Origin: a virus
Virus record (IMG/VR): IMGVR_UViG_3300042453_001733
Coordinates: 1-40,762 of that record
DNA length: 40,762 nucleotides
Reading direction: 5' to 3' (one strand)
The notes beneath the pieces were generated by a model. That model made no database searches and was not told the DNA's origin. It was given only the letters and a program-made list of their open reading frames with translations. Shown piece after piece: positions 21,291-29,285 of the stretch. Positions within the stretch are counted from its first letter, which is position 1. Each line of letters opens with the position of its first letter. Both the position numbers and the translations under genes were made by a program.

Positions 21291-22256
21291 ATGAAACTCG
21301 CTACTCAAATTATTTCTATTGTTGCTGTTACTGCTCCTGTAGCGGCTCTTGCTAGTGTAACAATTAATGGTGCTGGTGCTACTTTCCCCGCACCCATTTA
21401 TCAACGTTGGTTCCAAGATTATTCCCGTCAAACTGGTAATCGTGTAAACTACCAGTCAGTCGGTTCTGGCGCTGGTGTCCGTCAGTTTGTTGCTGGAACG
21501 GTTGATTTTGGTGCTTCCGATGAACCTATCAAGGCATCTGAAGCAGCAAAGGTTCGTCGTGGTGTCGTTCAAATCCCTGCTGTAGGTGGGACGATTGCTG
21601 TTGCTTATAACAAACCTGGTTGTAATCTGAAACTGACTCAAAAACAAGTTGTTGATATTTTCTCTGGTCGTATTAAGGACTGGAAACAGGTTGGTTGTGC
21701 TGCAGGCCAAATGAGAGTTGTTTATCGTTCTGATGGTTCTGGAACCACTTATGCATTTACCAATTCTCTGGATGCTTTTGGTGGTTGGGGCCCTGGTGTC
21801 GGTAAGGCAGTTAAGTGGCCAGTTGGTGTTGGTGGAAAAGGTAATGAAGGTGTTGCTGGAAACATCCGACAAACATCTGGTGCGATTGGTTATGTGAATA
21901 CTGGATTTGTTCGTGCAAATCGTCTTCAAGCAGCAGCAATTCAAAACAAGGCAGGAAGGTTTGTTCTTCCTACCGCTGCTTCTGGTGCCGCTGCTCTGAA
22001 TGGTATTAAACTTGATTCCAACCTTGCTGGTGAAGAACCCAATCCTTCAGGCGCAAATGCATATCCAATCTCTACTTTGACTTGGATTCTTGCATACCGC
22101 ACTGGTAATGGTGCAAAGACCAATGATATTCGTGCTGCTCTGAACTATGTTTTGAGTTCTAAGGCACAGGGTATTGCTGATGACTTGGGTTATGTTCCTC
22201 TGTCTGGAAGCATTCTGAATCGTGCCCGACTTGCAGTCCAACGCATCGGTCAGTAA
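21291..22256 (+). CDS. pstS: Phosphate-binding protein PstS
   Basis: Start chosen at ATG 21291; a TTG nine bases earlier is less likely. 321 residues with signal peptide (MKLATQIISIVAVTAPVAAL, cleavage near ALA-S). Phosphate site pieces: GAGATFPAPIYQ, VGSGAGVRQF, DFGASDEP, RSDGSGTTYAFT. Periplasmic part of the host PstSCAB transporter; the phage carries only this subunit. Its Pho-box-like promoter implies control by host PhoBR, which is known for cyanophage pstS genes. Confidence 0.95.
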   Translation: MKLATQIISIVAVTAPVAALASVTINGAGATFPAPIYQRWFQDYSRQTGNRVNYQSVGSGAGVRQFVAGTVDFGASDEPIKASEAAKVRRGVVQIPAVGGTIAVAYNKPGCNLKLTQKQVVDIFSGRIKDWKQVGCAAGQMRVVYRSDGSGTTYAFTNSLDAFGGWGPGVGKAVKWPVGVGGKGNEGVAGNIRQTSGAIGYVNTGFVRANRLQAAAIQNKAGRFVLPTAASGAAALNGIKLDSNLAGEEPNPSGANAYPISTLTWILAYRTGNGAKTNDIRAALNYVLSSKAQGIADDLGYVPLSGSILNRARLAVQRIGQ

Positions 22257-22287
22257 TTTCTGACAAAATAAGTATCGGATACTACTG

Positions 22288-22314
22288 AGGGGTGCTTGAC
22301 ACCCCTTTATTTTT
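22288..22314 (+). terminator. Terminator of pstS, nested with the hli promoter
   Basis: aggggtg/cacccct with loop cttga, then tttattttt. The -35 box TTGACA lies in its loop and 3' arm. Confidence 0.75.
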
Positions 22315-22324
22315 CCTATATAAT
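22296..22324 (+). promoter_or_regulatory. Consensus sigma70 promoter of hli
   Basis: TTGACA (22296-22301), 17 bases, TATAAT (22319-22324). Perfect match to consensus. Confidence 0.88.
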
Positions 22325-22350
22325 TGTGTAACAATTCGTAATAAAACGAA

Positions 22351-22545
22351 ATGACAGTAACAACTAATGAACGTGGTCAACAAAACCTGTTCGCAAAAGA
22401 ACCTACCATGTATTATGAAAATTACGGGATGTATTCCCCTAACGAAATCAAGGAGACCTACAATGGACGCTGGGCTATGGTCGGCATTATTGCTGGGTTC
22501 ATTTCTTATGTTATCACTGGTAAGTTCTTCTTCGGTATCTTCTGA
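22351..22545 (+). CDS. hli: High-light-inducible protein (Hli), long form
   Basis: 64 residues with one chlorophyll-binding helix: ETYNGRWAMVGIIAGFISYV, the Hli/LHC motif (E-x-x-N-G-R-x-A-M-x-G). Located in thylakoids, it protects photosystems by quenching and pigment handling. Common in marine cyanophages. Strong promoter directly upstream. Confidence 0.92.
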   Translation: MTVTTNERGQQNLFAKEPTMYYENYGMYSPNEIKETYNGRWAMVGIIAGFISYVITGKFFFGIF

Positions 22546-22552
22546 CAATTGA

Positions 22553-22581
22553 TTGACAATGACTTCAATTATCTTTACAAT
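22553..22581 (+). promoter_or_regulatory. Possible internal promoter before ferredoxin
   Basis: TTGACA (22553-22558), 17 bases, TACAAT (22576-22581). If used, transcription starts inside the tiny ORF at 22559. Confidence 0.55.
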
Positions 22582-22645
22582 TACTAGTGTCGCCTTTTTT
22601 GTTTTACTGGCGCACTCTGTAAATCAACTTTCTAAAACTTACTAA
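22559..22645 (+). CDS. Tiny membrane peptide (28 aa)
   Basis: [20 protein letters not shown] then VNQLSKTY: a single hydrophobic helix with short polar end, the size and look of small photosystem subunits (Psb/Pet peptides), but I cannot match one. It is coupled to petF by taATG. The promoter-like sequence covering its start makes its expression uncertain. Confidence 0.45.
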   Translation: MTSIIFTITSVAFFVLLAHSVNQLSKTY

Positions 22646-22935
22646 TGACTTATAGTATCACTCTTCGTTCCGCTGATGGAACTGAAAACGTCATTCAATG
22701 TCCCGAAGATCAATATATTCTCGAAGCAGCAGAAGAGGCAGGTATTGACCTTCCTTATTCTTGTAAGGCAGGTGCTTGTTCCTCCTGTGCTGGTAAAGTA
22801 ATCTCTGGTGAGATTGATAATGAAGAACAATCGTTCCTTGATGATGATCAAATGGCAGAAGGATTTGCACTTCTCTGTGTTGCTTATCCCAAGTCCGATT
22901 GTGTAATTCTTACAGAACAAGAAGAAAATCTTTAA
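22645..22935 (+). CDS. petF: 2Fe-2S plant-type ferredoxin
   Basis: 96 residues, full length. Cluster ligands C40, C45, C48 ([13 protein letters not shown]) and C78 (LLCVAYP). Carries electrons from photosystem I to NADP reductase, bilin reductases or thioredoxin reductase. Acidic surface (DEDIN-like stretch [16 protein letters not shown]) as usual. Lies between two hli genes, so it is part of the light-energy block. Confidence 0.95.
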   Translation: MTYSITLRSADGTENVIQCPEDQYILEAAEEAGIDLPYSCKAGACSSCAGKVISGEIDNEEQSFLDDDQMAEGFALLCVAYPKSDCVILTEQEENL

Positions 22936-22951
22936 TTTGGAGGAAACTAAA

Positions 22952-23074
22952 ATGAAAAACTTTGGATTTACTGAAGTAGCAGAACGTCTTAATGGTCGTC
23001 TTGCAATGATTGGATTTGTAGCCGCTGTTGGTGCATATCTCGCAACTGGCCAAGTGATTCCTGGTGTGTGGTGA
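22952..23074 (+). CDS. hli: High-light-inducible protein, short form (40 aa)
   Basis: MKNFGFTEVAERLNGRLAMI then GFVAAVGAYLATGQVIPGVW. Canonical Hli helix AERLNGRLAMIGF. Good ribosome site (tttggagg) 10 bases ahead. Shorter than the first hli, lacking most of its N-terminal part. Its stop overlaps the GTG start of the next gene. Confidence 0.92.
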   Translation: MKNFGFTEVAERLNGRLAMIGFVAAVGAYLATGQVIPGVW

Positions 23075-23355
23075 CTGAACATCCTCATCATGATATGTTG
23101 GGGCAACTTTCTATTGCCCTACAAACACTGGTAGAATCTGGAACTTGGGAAAACGGCGATCAACTTTCAGTTGAAATCGGCGGAGTTGCAGTAACAGGAA
23201 CTGCAACTCATCCAGATGCAAATCCAAAATGGGCCAAACCATTTGGTACGGTATCTTATCAAAATGATGCATTTATTGTCATCAAAAATAAATCTAAGAA
23301 TCCCGTAATTCCTTCCCAACCAAATCCTGAACTTAAACAAAAACACTCTAATTAA
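23071..23355 (+). CDS. Hypothetical protein (94 aa), GTG start
   Basis: GTG at 23071 overlaps the hli stop (gtga); GTG 23068 and ATG 23092 are alternatives. Product VTEHPHHDMLGQLSIALQTL... then a beta-rich middle (QLSVEIGGVAVTGTATHPDA) and a polar, proline-containing tail. No family recognised. Position among light-stress genes suggests a redox or photosystem role, but nothing in the sequence proves this. Confidence 0.6.
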   Translation: MTEHPHHDMLGQLSIALQTLVESGTWENGDQLSVEIGGVAVTGTATHPDANPKWAKPFGTVSYQNDAFIVIKNKSKNPVIPSQPNPELKQKHSN

Positions 23356-23359
23356 AATT

Positions 23360-23896
23360 ATGCCTCAACTTGCTCCTGAAGAAACCGTAAATATTCCTTC
23401 CGTGGACTTTATGTTCCGTGAGAATGGTGAATTTGTGACTCGTTCCACCGATGAACTGTTCGGTGGTAAAAAAGTAGTTCTGTTCGCACTTCCTGGTGCC
23501 TTCACTCCTACTTGTAGTGCCTATCAACTTCCAGGATTTGAAGAAAAGTATTATGAATTCAAAGAGGCTGGTATTGATGAGATCTATTGTCTCTCTGTGA
23601 ATGATGCTTTCGTGATGAATGCCTGGGCTAAAGATCAGATGATCTCTAATGTTAAACTCATTCCTGATGGTAATGGTGAGTTTACTCAAGGTATGGACAT
23701 GCTTGTTCAAAAACGTAACCTTGGATTTGCTCTGCGTTCTTGGCGTTATGCTGCTGTCATTAATGACGGTGTGATTGAACAGATCTTTATGGAAGATGGT
23801 AAACGCGACAATGCAGATACCGATCCTTATGAGTGGTCTACTCCAGAAAAGGTTCTGGAATATGTCCGATCTACTACTCCTGCGGTAGTGGTCTGA
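23360..23896 (+). CDS. Peroxiredoxin (Prx5-like)
   Basis: 178 residues. Active site PGAFTPTCSAYQLPGF with peroxidatic C52; FALPGAFTPTC and RSWRYAAVINDG fit the Prx5/AhpE-like class. Reduces hydrogen and organic peroxides using glutaredoxin or thioredoxin. Its place before psbA suggests defence against peroxide from light stress in the infected cell. Other Cys: the Prx5 resolving position is not obvious, so a 1-Cys mechanism is possible. Confidence 0.9.
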   Translation: MPQLAPEETVNIPSVDFMFRENGEFVTRSTDELFGGKKVVLFALPGAFTPTCSAYQLPGFEEKYYEFKEAGIDEIYCLSVNDAFVMNAWAKDQMISNVKLIPDGNGEFTQGMDMLVQKRNLGFALRSWRYAAVINDGVIEQIFMEDGKRDNADTDPYEWSTPEKVLEYVRSTTPAVVV

Positions 23897-23901
23897 TTCT
23901 T

Positions 23902-23925
23902 TCCCCCGCAAGGGGGATTTTTTTT
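23902..23925 (+). terminator. Terminator after peroxiredoxin gene
   Basis: tccccc/ggggga with loop gcaa and eight T. Confidence 0.93.
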
Positions 23926-23930
23926 AGCCC

Positions 23931-23964
23931 TTGACACCCCTTTTCTTCCGTGGTATGATAAATA
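23931..23964 (+). promoter_or_regulatory. Composite early/late promoter of psbA
   Basis: TTGACA (23931-23936), 17 bases, TATGAT (23954-23959) merging into ATAAATA (23958-23964). Confidence 0.8.
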
Positions 23965-24131
23965 GGTAAACAAATGTTAAGGATTTCTCATAATTCTTAA
24001 CGATGTTGACACCCGTTAACCGAGACCTATGGGTGTATAAATTACGTCTCTCATACCCACAATGGAGGGTGTTGTGGGAAATACTGTAACATCCAGAACC
24101 CCCTGGACTTTTACCTACCCTTTTAAAACAA
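23965..24131 (+). promoter_or_regulatory. Long structured 5' leader of psbA
   Basis: About 165 untranslated bases with hairpins: ttaacg/cgttaa (23997-24019 region), cccacaa/ttgtggg with loop tggagggtg (24056-24078) and ccag/ctgg near 24093-24106. A conserved leader RNA (PhotoRC-II) is known upstream of psbA in marine cyanobacteria and their phages and is the likely identity, to be confirmed. Confidence 0.55.
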
Positions 24132-25208
24132 ATGACTGCTTCAATTGCACAACGATCTACTTCCACTTGGGAACAATTCTGCGAGTGGGTTACTTCAACG
24201 AACAACCGCCTTTATGTTGGTTGGTTCGGTACTCTGATGATTCCTACACTGCTTGCTGCTACTGTATGTTTCATCGTCGCCTTCATTGCTGCACCTCCTG
24301 TAGACATTGACGGCATCCGCGAACCAGTTGCTGGTTCACTCATGTACGGAAACAACATCATTTCTGGTGCTGTAGTTCCTTCAAGCAACGCCATCGGCTT
24401 GCACTTTTATCCTATTTGGGAGGCTGCGTCTCTAGATGAATGGCTCTACAATGGTGGTCCTTACCAACTCGTTGTTTTCCACTTCCTCATTGGTGTCTTC
24501 TGCTACATGGGTCGTGAGTGGGAACTTTCTTACCGTCTTGGTATGCGTCCCTGGATTTGTGTTGCTTACTCTGCTCCTGTTGCTGCTGCTACTGCGGTGT
24601 TCCTTGTTTATCCTTTCGGTCAAGGTTCCTTCTCTGATGGAATGCCTCTTGGAATCTCGGGAACGTTTAATTACATGCTCGTCTTCCAAGCAGAACACAA
24701 TATTCTTATGCATCCGTTCCATATGCTTGGGGTTGCTGGGGTATTTGGTGGCTCTCTTTTTAGTGCTATGCACGGAAGTTTGGTCACGTCTTCGCTAGTC
24801 CGTGAGACCACTGAGAACGAATCTCAGAACTATGGTTACAAGTTCGGTCAAGAAGAGGAAACATATAACATTGTTGCTGCTCACGGTTATTTCGGACGCC
24901 TTATTTTCCAATATGCATCGTTCAACAACTCTCGTTCACTTCACTTCTTCCTCGCCGCTTGGCCTGTTGTAGGTATCTGGTTCACCGCTCTTGGTGTTTC
25001 CACGATGGCCTTCAACCTCAACGGCTTCAATTTCAACCAGTCAATCATGGACAATCAGGGCCATGTGCTCAACACTTGGGCAGATGTTCTGAACCGCGCT
25101 GGTCTTGGCCTAGAGGTGATGCATGAGCGGAACGCCCATAACTTCCCTCTTGATCTTGCCGCTGCTGAGAACACTCCTGTTGCACTTACCGCACCTGCAA
25201 TTGGTTGA
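24132..25208 (+). CDS. psbA: Photosystem II D1 protein
   Basis: 358 residues, uninterrupted (no intron). Numbering is one less than the plant protein: redox tyrosine Y160, Mn ligand D169, and E129 at the position that separates high-light (Glu) from low-light (Gln) D1 forms, so this is the high-light type. C-terminal processing site LDLAA followed by [14 protein letters not shown]. Replaces damaged D1 in infected cells so that photosynthesis continues until lysis. Own promoter, leader and terminator. Confidence 0.98.
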   Translation: MTASIAQRSTSTWEQFCEWVTSTNNRLYVGWFGTLMIPTLLAATVCFIVAFIAAPPVDIDGIREPVAGSLMYGNNIISGAVVPSSNAIGLHFYPIWEAASLDEWLYNGGPYQLVVFHFLIGVFCYMGREWELSYRLGMRPWICVAYSAPVAAATAVFLVYPFGQGSFSDGMPLGISGTFNYMLVFQAEHNILMHPFHMLGVAGVFGGSLFSAMHGSLVTSSLVRETTENESQNYGYKFGQEEETYNIVAAHGYFGRLIFQYASFNNSRSLHFFLAAWPVVGIWFTALGVSTMAFNLNGFNFNQSIMDNQGHVLNTWADVLNRAGLGLEVMHERNAHNFPLDLAAAENTPVALTAPAIG

Positions 25209-25234
25209 TATAAAACTGAATAATTGATATAATA

Positions 25235-25260
25235 AGAGGGTGTAACAACCCTCTTTTTTT
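25235..25260 (+). terminator. Terminator of psbA
   Basis: agagggt/accctct with loop gtaaca and a T run to the next start codon. Confidence 0.93.
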
Positions 25261-25383
25261 ATGTCTCATAAACCTCAACACGAACCTATGGAGCCCTGGG
25301 TTATATGGGCAGGTGTAGGAATTATGATATTTACAGTTCTTATATTTGTTATATTTACACTCAGTTTAATCTATTGGGGATAA
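25261..25383 (+). CDS. Tiny membrane protein (40 aa)
   Basis: MSHKPQHEPMEPWVIWAGVG then IMIFTVLIFVIFTLSLIYWG: polar, proline-rich N-terminus and one membrane helix. ATG directly follows the T run of the psbA terminator, so it needs read-through or a separate start. Function unknown. Confidence 0.55.
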   Translation: MSHKPQHEPMEPWVIWAGVGIMIFTVLIFVIFTLSLIYWG

Positions 25384-25395
25384 GTATAACTATTA

Positions 25396-25962
25396 ATGGT
25401 TTATAAAACAAATATGAAAAAAGTAGCAATTTTTGGATCTGCTCGTACTAAATCAGATTCTGGTCTCTATAATGCTGTGGAGAAACTTGGACGCAATATC
25501 GCGGAACAAGGATGGATTGTAGTCACTGGAGGAGGGCCTGGAACGATGGAGGCCGCGAATAAAGGTGCGATGAGTGTCTGTGGTGATGAAAAACTTTGTT
25601 CCATCGCACAGGCAATCTACCTACCCTTTGAAGAAGACGTGAATCCTTATGTTCAGGAATATGAGAAGCATAAAACTTTTTATTCTCGTCTTAAAACCTT
25701 TGCGGATTGTGATGCTTTCATAGTTACTCCTGGTGGTATTGGAACTCTTCTAGAGATGGCACTTATCTATCAGTTGGTTCAGGTGGATCACATAGAAAGA
25801 AAGCCAATTATCTGCGTTGGTAGAATGTGGAGAACTTTTAGAAATTGGATTGAAGATGAGATGTTAGATAATGGATTTATGAACAATGATGAGATTAAAC
25901 TAATTCATTATGTGGATAGATTCTCAGAAGCCACCCATCTTCTTAAGGGACTTTTGAATTGA
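25396..25962 (+). CDS. LOG-family nucleotide phosphoribohydrolase-like
   Basis: 188 residues from ATG 25396 (a start at 25414, MKKVAIFGSA, is possible). Rossmann-like fold with TGGGPGTMEA at 44-53 and the LOG signature PGGIGTLLE at 112-120; R98 and E120 match the catalytic pair. Known members cut nucleoside 5'-monophosphates to base and ribose 5-phosphate; many were once called lysine decarboxylases. Placed between psbA and psbD, outside any obvious nucleotide operon. Possible purine recycling; substrate not proved. Confidence 0.8.
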   Translation: MVYKTNMKKVAIFGSARTKSDSGLYNAVEKLGRNIAEQGWIVVTGGGPGTMEAANKGAMSVCGDEKLCSIAQAIYLPFEEDVNPYVQEYEKHKTFYSRLKTFADCDAFIVTPGGIGTLLEMALIYQLVQVDHIERKPIICVGRMWRTFRNWIEDEMLDNGFMNNDEIKLIHYVDRFSEATHLLKGLLN

Positions 25963-25975
25963 GTAGAAACACTCA

Positions 25976-26009
25976 TTGACTCTTATGTTAAGGTATGTTA
26001 ACATAAATA
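25976..26009 (+). promoter_or_regulatory. Composite early/late promoter of psbD
   Basis: TTGACT (25976-25981), 17 bases, TAACAT (25999-26004) merging into ATAAATA (26003-26009). A direct repeat atgttaa-ggt-atgttaa (about 25985-26001) fills the spacer. Confidence 0.78.
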
Positions 26010-26030
26010 CGAGAAATGACATAGGAGGCT

Positions 26031-27092
26031 ATGGTATCGTCTACACTTTCACAACAAACTTCGCAGAGAGGATGGTTTGATGTCTTGGATGACTGGCTTA
26101 AACGAGATCGCTTTGTCTTTGTGGGTTGGTCTGGATTACTTCTTTTTCCCACTGCTTATTTGGCCCTTGGTGGCTGGCTTACTGGCACAACGTTTGCTAC
26201 AAGTTGGTACACCCACGGGTTGGCGTCTAGTTACCTTGAGGGTGCTAATTTCCTCACGGCAGCTGTGTCAACGCCTGCTGATGCTATGGGTCATTCTCTT
26301 CTTTTACTTTGGGGTCCTGAGTCTCAGGGAGATTTCGTCCGCTGGATCCAACTTGGGGGACTCTGGCCTTTTGTGGCGCTCCACGGAGCCTTCGCTCTTA
26401 TAGGTTTCATGCTTCGTCAGTTTGAGATTGCTCGTCTGGTAGGTATCCGTCCTTACAATGCAATCGCATTCTCTGGTCCCATTGCCGTATTCGTTTCAGT
26501 ATTTTTAATGTATCCACTGGGTCAATCCAGTTGGTTTTTTGCACCCTCGTTTGGGGTTGCTGCAATCTTCCGTTTCCTTCTGTTTCTTCAGGGTTTCCAC
26601 AACTGGACCCTCAACCCCTTCCATATGATGGGAGTTGCTGGTATACTAGGAGGTGCTCTTCTATGTGCAATTCATGGTGCAACAGTCGAAAACACCCTCT
26701 TTGAGGACGGAGACAAAGCAAACACCTTCAAAGCATTCGAACCTACCCAAGAGGAAGAAACTTATTCTATGGTTACTGCCAATAGATTTTGGTCTCAGAT
26801 TTTTGGAATTGCTTTTAGCAATAAGCGTTGGCTTCACTTCTTTATGTTATTCGTTCCTGTCATGGGTCTTTGGACTAGTAGTATTGGTATTATCGGTCTT
26901 GCTCTCAATCTACGAGCATATGATTTCGTATCGCAGGAGATTCGAGCAGCAGAGGATCCAGAATTTGAAACCTTTTACACCAAGAACATTCTTCTAAACG
27001 AAGGACTTCGTGCTTGGATGGCTCCAGTAGATCAACCTCATGAACAGTTTGTATTTCCTGAGGAGGTCTTGCCGAGAGGTAACGCTCTATAA
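26031..27092 (+). CDS. psbD: Photosystem II D2 protein
   Basis: 353 residues, full length. Ribosome site taggagg precedes the [23 protein letters not shown] includes the redox tyrosine, and [20 protein letters not shown] the special-pair and quinone-iron histidines; C-terminus [10 protein letters not shown] is standard. Partner of D1 in the photosystem II core. Presence of both psbA and psbD is typical of phages with a broader Synechococcus host range. Confidence 0.98.
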   Translation: MVSSTLSQQTSQRGWFDVLDDWLKRDRFVFVGWSGLLLFPTAYLALGGWLTGTTFATSWYTHGLASSYLEGANFLTAAVSTPADAMGHSLLLLWGPESQGDFVRWIQLGGLWPFVALHGAFALIGFMLRQFEIARLVGIRPYNAIAFSGPIAVFVSVFLMYPLGQSSWFFAPSFGVAAIFRFLLFLQGFHNWTLNPFHMMGVAGILGGALLCAIHGATVENTLFEDGDKANTFKAFEPTQEEETYSMVTANRFWSQIFGIAFSNKRWLHFFMLFVPVMGLWTSSIGIIGLALNLRAYDFVSQEIRAAEDPEFETFYTKNILLNEGLRAWMAPVDQPHEQFVFPEEVLPRGNAL

Positions 27093-27098
27093 TATACT

Positions 27099-27121
27099 AG
27101 GAGGGGGAACCCTCCTTTTTT
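27099..27121 (+). terminator. Terminator of psbD
   Basis: aggaggg/ccctcct with loop ggaa and six T; ends two bases before the next start codon. Confidence 0.92.
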
Positions 27122-27122
27122 A

Positions 27123-27377
27123 ATGATTAATTCGGAAACACCTTACAAACTTGCTGAGATTATTAGAGACACTTGGCCACAACTTTACAGATCATCTGAG
27201 AACATGAAAGTAACTGAACACAATCTTACTAATTGGAATCTTAACGAAGAAGAACTCAATGCACTTATTTCTCTATCTAAGGAGAAACTTAAAGAGTGTG
27301 GTAACGATAAAATGTGTGAAATGTTTTACGGACTTATTGCTGGTAAACTTATCATTATGAAGAATGAGCGAAATTAA
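27123..27377 (+). CDS. Hypothetical protein (84 aa)
   Basis: MINSETPYKLAEIIRDTWPQ... helical, with C59 and C64 (KECGNDKMCEMFYGL). Starts immediately after the psbD terminator. No family known. First of a run of small genes that continue to 31.9 kb. Confidence 0.6.
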   Translation: MINSETPYKLAEIIRDTWPQLYRSSENMKVTEHNLTNWNLNEEELNALISLSKEKLKECGNDKMCEMFYGLIAGKLIIMKNERN

Positions 27378-27570
27378 ATCATTCAAACAGACATCAGATG
27401 AACCGTATATTCGTCATGACTACAAATTAGTTTTTGCAAATGGGAAATCGGTTGTCTTTGATAACTATGAAGATGTCCAAGTGACTTGGTTTCAATCTCC
27501 AAATCAAATGTTATCTCATGTTGAAGTACTAGACCACAAAGAAAAGAAACCAAAAAGCAAAGGATTTTAA
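27364..27570 (+). CDS. Hypothetical protein (68 aa)
   Basis: MSEIKSFKQTSDEPYIRHDY... beta-rich middle (YKLVFANGKSVVFDNYEDVQ VTW) and a basic lysine-rich tail (KEKKPKSKGF). Overlaps the previous gene by 14 bases. Cyanophage-type hypothetical. Confidence 0.65.
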   Translation: MSEIKSFKQTSDEPYIRHDYKLVFANGKSVVFDNYEDVQVTWFQSPNQMLSHVEVLDHKEKKPKSKGF

Positions 27571-27571
27571 A

Positions 27572-27877
27572 ATGAAAAAGTATAATGAAGAATATTTTTC
27601 AGTGTTGGATAAACGTACTGGAAAGAAACTTTTAGATTGTGGTGAAGAAATGGATGCACTCTCTATGGTTGCTTTGGATCCACAAAACAGAACTTATACT
27701 CGCAATAAATTCCTTATGGGCCCTGTTGTGGATGTTGAGGTTCCTAAATCACTACCAACCAATGAAATTGTGGTGAATATGGATGGTGGTGTTGGTGGTT
27801 CTTGGGAAGTTCGTGAACCAGAAGAACTACCCCAAATTAAACTCCCAGAGAGTCAGGCAGAACCAGTTAGGGTATGA
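27572..27877 (+). CDS. Hypothetical protein (101 aa)
   Basis: MKKYNEEYFSVLDKRTGKKL... with a glycine-rich turn (MDGGVGGSW) and an acidic, proline-rich end. Likely beta-rich. One base separates it from the previous stop. No domain recognised. Confidence 0.62.
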   Translation: MKKYNEEYFSVLDKRTGKKLLDCGEEMDALSMVALDPQNRTYTRNKFLMGPVVDVEVPKSLPTNEIVVNMDGGVGGSWEVREPEELPQIKLPESQAEPVRV

Positions 27878-28065
27878 ACTATCGTAAATATAAACAGATA
27901 GAGAATCAAAAAAAGAAAAGGATGTATACGCCTGAAGGATATTTAAAAGATCCCCCAGACGCACAATGTCCTTACTGTGGGGAGAAGCTAAAATCTTGTT
28001 CATATGTAAATAGCCTTTCTCGTGCATGGGCTAGAGATGCTTGCAAAAAGAAAAATCAAAAATAA
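27874..28065 (+). CDS. Small CPYC-containing protein (63 aa)
   Basis: MNYRKYKQIENQKKKRMYTP... then CPYCGEKLKSC (C-x2-C plus a further Cys) and a basic end. Basic with half a zinc knuckle or a redox CxxC; the CGE context suggests zinc. Start overlaps the previous stop (ATGA). Confidence 0.62.
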   Translation: MNYRKYKQIENQKKKRMYTPEGYLKDPPDAQCPYCGEKLKSCSYVNSLSRAWARDACKKKNQK

Positions 28066-28097
28066 CTATCATATATAATATCTGATGTTGTGTTTTT

Positions 28098-28253
28098 ATG
28101 CCAAAAAATCAGTTGAAGAGAGATGAGTTTAAAATTAGAGTATTGAAGTTGAAACATCAACTTCAATTTGAAAATAGATATCCTGGAGAAAAAGAACTTG
28201 CCAATAAGTACTTAGATGAAGTACTATTCATAATAGAACAGTATTCTAGATGA
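28098..28253 (+). CDS. Small basic helical protein (51 aa)
   Basis: MPKNQLKRDEFKIRVLKLKH... ending VLFIIEQYSR. Charged amphipathic helices; no family known. A TATAAT at 28074-28079 could be its -10 box but no good -35 is seen. Confidence 0.55.
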   Translation: MPKNQLKRDEFKIRVLKLKHQLQFENRYPGEKELANKYLDEVLFIIEQYSR

Positions 28254-28256
28254 CTT

Positions 28257-28586
28257 ATGACCTTGCCTCAACAAGAACATAACTCTCTTCTAGCTACTAG
28301 AGAGTTTTTATTACTACTTTTAGATGAAGTAAAGTATCCAGAACTTCCCGAAAAAATTAGATTGTCTGCAAAATCTCTCTTAGAATACTATCCAGAACGT
28401 TCAAAGATAGATGAATTGTATTCGGGAAATACGTTTTCAGATCTAGTTCCTTCAGAAGAATCTGAAATTACTGAAGAAGAGAGAGTAAATAATAATAAAA
28501 TTTTTAATGATAATCAAACTTGGGAAACTCCTGGATTTAAATGGAAAACCGAAGTTGAATACGTACCTGTAAAAAATAAATCATGA
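28257..28586 (+). CDS. BPSL0761-like hypothetical protein (109 aa)
   Basis: The first 50 residues (ATREFLLLLLDEVKYPELPE then IRLSAKSLLEYYPE) resemble the small bacterial BPSL0761-type family (T-R-x-F-L ... P-x-x-I-R-x-x-A-x-x-L-L-x-x-Y-P). The remainder is acidic. Function of that family is not known. Overlaps the next gene (ATGA). Confidence 0.6.
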   Translation: MTLPQQEHNSLLATREFLLLLLDEVKYPELPEKIRLSAKSLLEYYPERSKIDELYSGNTFSDLVPSEESEITEEERVNNNKIFNDNQTWETPGFKWKTEVEYVPVKNKS

Positions 28587-29197
28587 GTTTTTTTATAGAT
28601 TATAATTTCTTTAACCCGAAACTAAAACTCTTATCTGATAGATATGATCTTATTAGAGACGAGTATCTTTCAAATAAAGATAAATTGGAATTTAAAGATT
28701 TTACGGAACAACAAACTAAAAGTATTGATGAGTGTGGAAAGGAATACTTGATCGAAGTAGAAAGTTATTTTACTGCTCCGAAAAAAACTGATAAAAAAGG
28801 ATGGCATATGGCAGGGATCCTTTATGGAAATTATCTCTACAATAGAAATTCTAACTTCCTACCAGTTCTAACAGAAACCTTAAAAGAAATCGAGACCCTA
28901 AGTGTTTGTGGAATAAACATTTTAGATTCTGGAATTTCATTGGATTGGCATAATGATGATGATTATATTTTTGATGGTGTTACCACCCTTCGTGTTCTCT
29001 GGGGATTGGATGTTCCTGTAGAAGATAACGGAGAATCTATTATTCAAATGAAAGATCAATTTTCTGATGAACCTGAAACAAAAAGATTTGAAAATAATCA
29101 ATTTTATTGTTTTTGGCCTTCCACAACACGTAGAATAGAAAACTCTCTATCATTACCAAGAACAGTTCTTATTATTGATTTGCTGACAAATTCTTAG
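28583..29197 (+). CDS. Asp/Asn hydroxylase-like or 2OG-like protein
   Basis: 204 residues. SLDWHNDDDYIFDGVTTLRV then LWGLDVPVEDN resembles the H-x-D ... R-x-x-x-x-L-x-x-P core of aspartyl/asparaginyl beta-hydroxylases. The distal iron His expected near the end is not present (STTRRIENSLSLPRTVLIID has Arg there), so activity is doubtful. N-terminal 90 residues are helical. Probably a divergent member of that fold. Confidence 0.45.
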   Translation: MSFFIDYNFFNPKLKLLSDRYDLIRDEYLSNKDKLEFKDFTEQQTKSIDECGKEYLIEVESYFTAPKKTDKKGWHMAGILYGNYLYNRNSNFLPVLTETLKEIETLSVCGINILDSGISLDWHNDDDYIFDGVTTLRVLWGLDVPVEDNGESIIQMKDQFSDEPETKRFENNQFYCFWPSTTRRIENSLSLPRTVLIIDLLTNS

Positions 29198-29234
29198 ATA
29201 TGGAAAGAATTGAATCAATAAATTTTTCTTCAAC

Positions 29235-29262
29235 TTGACAAATAGGCTAAATAACTTATAAT
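29235..29262 (+). promoter_or_regulatory. Sigma70-type promoter for small-gene operon
   Basis: TTGACA (29235-29240), 16 bases, TATAAT (29257-29262); next start at 29286. Confidence 0.85.
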
Positions 29263-29285
29263 TACTGAGTGTTTAGTGATTTAAT

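Noticed and set aside
24006-24041. Second promoter in the psbA leader (TTGACA ... TATAAA)
   Set aside because: Spacer is 24 bases, too long for sigma70; the bases fit the leader hairpin ttaacg/cgttaa better.
24132-25208. Intron in psbA as known in some cyanophages
   Set aside because: The D1 frame is continuous and full length.
28041-28079. Promoter TTGCAA ... TATAAT before 28098
   Set aside because: Spacer of 27 bases; only the -10-like box is credible.
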